Source: Saprospiraceae bacterium (GTDB lineage Bacteria; Bacteroidota; Bacteroidia; Chitinophagales; Saprospiraceae). From it: DNA of 6,288 nt. The DNA lies in contig JAGQXA010000505.1 of the NCBI GenBank assembly GCA_020436865.1, positions 1 through 6,288 of the forward strand. The letters are read 5' to 3'. Of the stretch, positions 1 through 4,800 are shown piece after piece. The number at the start of each line of letters is the position of its first letter. Positions within the stretch are counted from its first letter, which is position 1. Position numbers and translations under genes: made by a program. The notes beneath the pieces are model-generated. The model did not search any database. It was not told where the DNA came from and saw only the letters and a program-made list of their open reading frames with translations.

Positions 1-1613
1 ACCGCAGCGACTATCCGGATGCCGGGCGCGAAGACAAGGTCGGTAAGCTGATCAACTCGGGTTTTCTGAACGGAAAGGAGATCACCGCTGCTATCGAGGC
101 CATTCTGCAGGAGATCGAAGAACGCGGCATCGGCCGTCGTCGGATCAACTATAAGCTGCGCGACGCTATCTATAGCCGGCAGCGCTACTGGGGCGAACCC
201 TTTCCGGTCGTGTATGACGCAGAGGGCGTTTCCCACGCGATGCCGGTCGACGAACTGCCGCTGGAATTGCCGGAACTCGACGATTTTCAGCCGGCGGCGG
301 GCGCCAAGTCGCCGCTGGCCCGCGCGACCGAATGGGTCAATCTACCCAAGGGCTGGACGCGTGAAACGGATACCATGCCCGGCTTCGCAGGCTCTTCCTG
401 GTATTTTCTGCGCTACATGGATCCCCACAACGATGGGGTCTTCGCCAGTCAGTCGGCCGTCAATTACTGGCGCGATGTAGATCTGTACATCGGCGGCACC
501 GAGCATGCCGTCGGCCACCTGATGTATTCCCGTTTCTGGCATAAGTTTTTGTACGACAAGGGTTTGGTGCCGACGATCGAACCGTTCCGCAAACTGATCA
601 ACCAGGGAATGCTCCAGGGTGTGATCGAGTACCTCTATCTGCATAAGGAGAAAAAAGACGGCGTGAGTTATTTCCGCAGCGCCGATCTGGTTGGCGGGAA
701 CGCGGAGGAGTACGTTCGCATTCCGGTGCACGTGGAATTCGTGCGGGAATACGGTTCCCCCCAGTCGTTTCTGGATAAGGCCGGCATCGACCGCTTCCGC
801 GAATGGAGGCCCGAATACCGCGATGCCATCTTCGAATGCGCCAATGGCGAGTACCGCGGAGGGCAATTCAAGGCCCGGAAAGAGGGCGCGGCCGACAGCC
901 GTCTGCAAACGGTATCCGAAGTCGGCAAGATGTCGAAGCGCTACTTCAACGTGGTGAACCCCGACGATGTGGTCGATCGCTACGGAGCCGATTGCTTCCG
1001 CATGTACGAGATGTTCCTGGGCCCCATCGAGCAATCGAAACCCTGGGATACCAACGGCATCAGCGGGGTGTCGAGCTTTCTGCGGCGTTTTTGGGAATTG
1101 TTCTACGACAGCCGCAACGGTTGGCAGGTCAGCGACGAAGAACCGACGAAGGAAGAATGGAAGGTGCTGCACACCTGCATCAAGAAAGTGACTGAAGATA
1201 TCGAGCGCTTTTCTTTCAACACCTGCGTGGCGGCCTTCATGGTGGCCGTCAACGACCTGCGCAAGCTGAACTGTACCAAGCGCGCGATCCTGCAAGACCT
1301 CAGCCTGCTGATCGCGCCTTTCGCGCCGCACCTGGCCGAAGAACTGTGGCACGCTCTGGGCCATACAGGCTCTGTGCACCACGCCTCGTACCCGACCTTC
1401 GACGAAAAGTATCTGGTCGAAGACTCCATTTCCTACCCGATCAGCATCAACGGCAAGAAGCGCGCGCTGATCGACTTTCCAGCCGAAATGCCGAAAGAGG
1501 ATCTGGAAAAGGCCGCCCTGGAGATCGAGGAGGTGCAAAAATGGATCGTGGGCAAGCAGGTTCGCAAGGTGATCGTGGTGCCGCAGCGGATGATCAATAT
1601 TGTGGTTAATTAG
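1..1613 (+). CDS. leuS: Leucyl-tRNA synthetase, C-terminal part (5' end outside window)
   Basis: This is a cytoplasmic class Ia aminoacyl-tRNA synthetase that charges tRNA-Leu with leucine. The first complete codon is at 3, and the frame is open back to the window edge, so the gene starts upstream. Numbering residues from codon 3, 536 are visible of a protein usually around 900 long. The HIGH motif and most of the editing domain are off-window. Visible landmarks are SRQRYWGEP (58-66), SSWYFLRY (131-138), YIGGTEHAVGHL (162-173), an insertion of about 100 residues (about 207-304) where bacterial LeuRS carries its leucine-specific domain, and the KMSKS loop as KMSKR (309-313, bases 927-941). It is followed by YGADCFRMYEMFLGP, the anticodon-binding helical bundle with APFAPHLAEELW (438-449), and a small C-terminal domain ending INIVVN. 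No frameshift or internal stop is seen. The wording resembles Bacteroidota enzymes. The stop codon at 1611-1613 lies inside the first copy of an intergenic repeat. Confidence 0.97.
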   Translation, partial: RSDYPDAGREDKVGKLINSGFLNGKEITAAIEAILQEIEERGIGRRRINYKLRDAIYSRQRYWGEPFPVVYDAEGVSHAMPVDELPLELPELDDFQPAAGAKSPLARATEWVNLPKGWTRETDTMPGFAGSSWYFLRYMDPHNDGVFASQSAVNYWRDVDLYIGGTEHAVGHLMYSRFWHKFLYDKGLVPTIEPFRKLINQGMLQGVIEYLYLHKEKKDGVSYFRSADLVGGNAEEYVRIPVHVEFVREYGSPQSFLDKAGIDRFREWRPEYRDAIFECANGEYRGGQFKARKEGAADSRLQTVSEVGKMSKRYFNVVNPDDVVDRYGADCFRMYEMFLGPIEQSKPWDTNGISGVSSFLRRFWELFYDSRNGWQVSDEEPTKEEWKVLHTCIKKVTEDIERFSFNTCVAAFMVAVNDLRKLNCTKRAILQDLSLLIAPFAPHLAEELWHALGHTGSVHHASYPTFDEKYLVEDSISYPISINGKKRALIDFPAEMPKEDLEKAALEIEEVQKWIVGKQVRKVIVVPQRMINIVVN

Positions 1614-1651
1614 GTTATTGGTTAATTAGGTTATTGGTTAATTGGTTTATT
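1604..1651. repeat. 16-bp tandem repeat, three copies, overlapping the leuS stop
   Basis: Two identical copies of GGTTAATTAGGTTATT occupy 1604-1619 and 1620-1635. A third copy at 1636-1651 differs at two positions (GGTTAATTGGTTTATT). The first copy supplies the last leuS codons (GTT AAT) and its TAG stop. The third copy forms most of the left arm of the adjacent inverted repeat. Base composition is strongly AT-rich against GC-rich neighbours. The function is unknown. Similar TTAATTGG-type intergenic repeats are, from memory, common in Bacteroidota genomes. Confidence 0.85.
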
Positions 1652-1679
1652 GGGATTCCCAATAAACCAATTAACCAAT
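1633..1679. terminator. Perfect 23-bp inverted repeat, probable hairpin and possible terminator
   Basis: Bases 1633-1655 are the exact reverse complement of 1657-1679, with the single base 1656 at the centre. After one unpaired base (1680), 1629-1632 pairs with 1681-1684. In RNA the tip would open to a loop of a few bases around GGGATTCCC, leaving a long stem. It begins 20 bases after the leuS stop, where a terminator would sit, and the symmetry would let it work in both directions. Against a textbook intrinsic terminator, the stem is AT-rich and no uninterrupted T tract follows directly (only a TTTT at 1702-1705). It may instead be a mobile or repetitive palindromic element. The inverted repeat is certain, the terminator role is not. 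Confidence 0.55.
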
Positions 1680-1707
1680 CAACCAATTTCCCAATTCTCC
1701 ATTTTCG

Positions 1708-1715
1708 TATATTTG
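1708..1715 (+). promoter_or_regulatory. Bacteroidota-type -7 promoter element for the surface-protein gene
   Basis: TATATTTG at 1708-1715 is an exact match to TAnnTTTG, the -7 element described for the Bacteroidota primary sigma factor. It lies downstream of the hairpin and 83 bases before the ATG at 1799, so transcription would start near 1720 and leave a leader of roughly 75-80 bases. The partner -33 element (TTG/TTTG) is not clear: the nearest candidate is TTTC at 1687-1690, 17 bases upstream. The 8-base match alone could arise by chance, but the position suits the downstream gene. Confidence 0.5.
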
Positions 1716-1798
1716 GGTCTGCCTGTGCGCAAACTTCGGCCGGAATCGTTCCAAAAACTGTGTCCATGCCGGCTGGGCATATGTAGCATCCCAAAGGT

Positions 1799-1876
1799 AT
1801 GAGAAAACAGTTACCCACGCTCTTCGCTACTCTTTCGCTTCTATTTGCATTTGGCCTCTCCGCAAGCTCGGCTGCG
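1799..1876 (+). other. Signal peptide (residues 1-26)
   Basis: MRKQLPTLF starts with a positively charged n-region (R2, K3). A hydrophobic core follows at about residues 8-20 (LFATLSLLFAFGL), then a small-residue c-region SASSAA. Cleavage is likely after A22, A25 or A26. There is no cysteine at the cleavage site, so this is a Sec/signal peptidase I type rather than a lipoprotein signal. Confidence 0.9.
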
Positions 1877-4800
1877 ACGGGGAGGCATGCTCATTTGATG
1901 TGCGATCCGCCCATTTTGCTGACCTATTCCAACCCGACGACGACCACGGTCAACCTCAGTTGGGTGCCGGTTGGCGCCGAAATGGAGTGGGAAGTCGCCG
2001 TCGTTCCGCTCGGTAGCCCGACGCCGGGAGCGCCGACGGCGCCGTCGGTGTTCACCACCAGCTATCAGCACGGCGGACTATCGCCGGGCGTAGCCTACGA
2101 GTTCTACATACGGGCCGTTTGCGGTGGCACGCCGGGCAACTGGGCCAAGTACAACGGATTTTTTGTCACGGACCTGGCAAATCCCTCTAATTGCAGTTCG
2201 GCTTTGCCGCTGCCCGACGCCAACTGTTTGGAGTTCGAGATCGAGGTGAACGCCGCTCCCGGAACTCAATTGGGGGGCGACGTGTATCTGCAAGCCGTGC
2301 GCTTTATCATACAGCACGAATGGGCCGACGATCTCGATATTCGGCTGGAGTCGCCCGCCGGTGTGAAGGTAGCCCTGAGCACCGACAACGGCGGATCGGA
2401 CGACAACTACGGGGATCCCGACGATCCTCTTTGTCAAGCTTATACCGAACTGTTAAGCGAACAGGCGCCGGGAGCCTGTAATGTGCCTATGATCAGCCTG
2501 GCGGAGGCGCCCTTTATCGGTAGTTTCCTGCCGGAAGAGAACATGGGGCTGTTCAACGACGGCAGTAGTCCGCTGGGCCTGTGGACTCTCGAGATCTGCG
2601 ACGATGCGCTCGACGATCTCGGGCAACTGGAATATGTGGAACTGGTCTTCGCCCCCCTGGCCTGCAATGCTCCCTCCGACCTGACGGTCGTGAGCTTCGA
2701 TTCGACCTCGATCACCCTCGATTGGTTGCCCGGTGAAAACTGTACCAATACGCTGATCGAATTCGGCCCGGCCGGCTATGCACCCGGCTCCGACGGTCAG
2801 CCTGGCGCCGGCGGACTGCTCGTCATGACGGCTTGCCCGCCGGTGGTGATCCAGGGGCTGGATCCGGAGACCGCCTACGACTTCTACGTGCGCGAACTGT
2901 GCATCGCAGGGGGCTATTCCAACAATACCTGCCCGGCGCAGGTGCTGACGCCCTGCTCGCCGCCGCCGCCGACTATTTTGGAGGATTTCAACGACGACGC
3001 TCTGTGCTCGTCGACCTGCGATGCCGTCTGCCCATTGAGCGGCCCCTGGTACAATGGCTCGATCGACCCGCTGAACTGGCTGGTCTTCGCCGGTTCGACG
3101 CCGACGGCCGGTACCGGTCCGGACGACGATTTTCCGGGAGGAGGGCAGTACGTCTACCTCGAGTCATCGGGCGCCTGCCCGACGAACGGCCAGGCCATCC
3201 TCTACTCCCACTGCATCGAAGTGAACGCCCCGGCGGGCGATACCTGCCATTTCTCCTTCGACTACCTGATGTTTGGAAATACGGTCAACGACCTGAAACT
3301 GGAGGTCACCATCAACGGCGGCCAGAACTGGAACCTGCTTTGGCAGAAAACGGGCAATCAGGGCGCCGGCTGGCGGCATAAGTACATCGATCTGAGCGCT
3401 TACGATGGGATGCTGGTGCAGTTTCGCTTCGTGGGCCGCAAGGGCATCACCTCCCGCAGCGACATCGCGCTGGACAACCTCGTGTTTTACGGCTCGATCG
3501 ACCAGGGGTTCCCCTCTAACGTGTATTATGCCGACGTGGATGGCGACCAATACGGCAATCCGAACCAGTATGTAGCGACCTGCTCCCTGACGCCTCCGCC
3601 CGGCTTTGTCGGTAACAATGGCGATTGCTTCGACCTCGATCCGCAGATCAATCCCGGCGTGCCCGAGTCGCCCTGTGACGGACTCGACATCAACTGCAAC
3701 GGGATGGTCGACGAGAACTTCCTGCCGCCGCCGGTGGTGACGCCCGATACCGTTTGTTCCGGGCAATTTGCACTGCTCGAAGCCGAGGCCAACTACGGCG
3801 GCATCCTCATCTGGTACGATAGCGCCGTAGGCGGCCAACCGCTCGATACCGGCTTTTCTTTCGTACCCGTGCCCGCCTTGCAGAACAACTCACCCGATCC
3901 GGTCAACTTTTTCTTCTATGTGGAGGAGGTGAACGACGAAGGTTGTTATTCGCCGGTACGCGCCCAGGTGGCCGTTCGGGTGAACCCTCAACCCGACCTC
4001 TTCATTCCGCCGGGCCAGCTCGAGGCAGGCTGCAGCGGGGAACAGATCGATCTCGGGTCGGTCGTCGTGCAGGACCTGCACAATACCAACGCCACCCTCA
4101 GCTATCATTCCGCCTTCCCTCCGACGCCTGGCAACGAGTTGCCGTCGACCCTGGTGTCGCCGGCCCAAACCACTACCTACTACCTGCAGGCCGTTTCCGA
4201 TGGCGGATGCGTGGGCTATGATTCGATCGTTGTGTCTGTATTGCCCTCGCCCGGCGTCGAGATCACCGGCGACAGCCTGCTTTGCCTCGGGGAGGGCCAG
4301 TTTCTGGGGGCTCAGCCGACGGGAGCAGGTACGCTGCCTTATCTCTATTCGTGGAATACGCTGGTGAACGGTCCGAACATCCTCGTGATCGGCTCCGGCG
4401 CACCGGGCAGCTCGGCGGTGTACAGCGTGACCCTGACCGACGCGAATCAATGCACCGGGGTCGATAGTTTTACCGTGACGACCATCGCCTCGATCAGCTC
4501 CGTGCAGGTGAACGTCGTCGACGTCAGCGCCTGCGGCGGCAACAACGGCCTGATCCAATTGAACCCGCTCGGCGGGCAAGGGCCTTTTACCTACGAATGG
4601 GAAGGACCCTTGAGCGGCTCCGACCAGGATGCCGGCGGCGTATTCGCGATTTCCGGCCTGGAGCAGGGATCGTATTCGATCACGATCACCGATTCCAGTA
4701 CAGAAGCTTGTCCGTTCGTGCTGCCCGTCGTGATCGTCAACGGCCCCACGGCCAATGTCGAGATCGGCTCGATCGAACACGTTAGCTGCGCCGGTAGCCA

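Noticed and set aside
342..1538. 398-codon open frame on the minus strand across leuS
   Set aside because: It is antisense to a clearly conserved enzyme, has no recognisable domain, and its composition is what results from reading GC-rich sense codons backwards.
1615..1818. 67-codon minus-strand frame ending in Leu/Ile/Asn-rich sequence
   Set aside because: Its C-terminal part is simply the translated AT-rich repeat and hairpin. Such frames arise wherever this repeat occurs and no start signal or domain supports it.
1898..1900. Alternative start ATG (residue 34) for the surface protein
   Set aside because: Starting here would remove the signal peptide, which is complete and well formed from the ATG at 1799.
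2833..3381. 182-codon plus-strand frame within the P-domain to MAM region
   Set aside because: It is out of frame with the well-supported domains at these positions and shows the Arg-rich composition of a shifted GC-rich frame.
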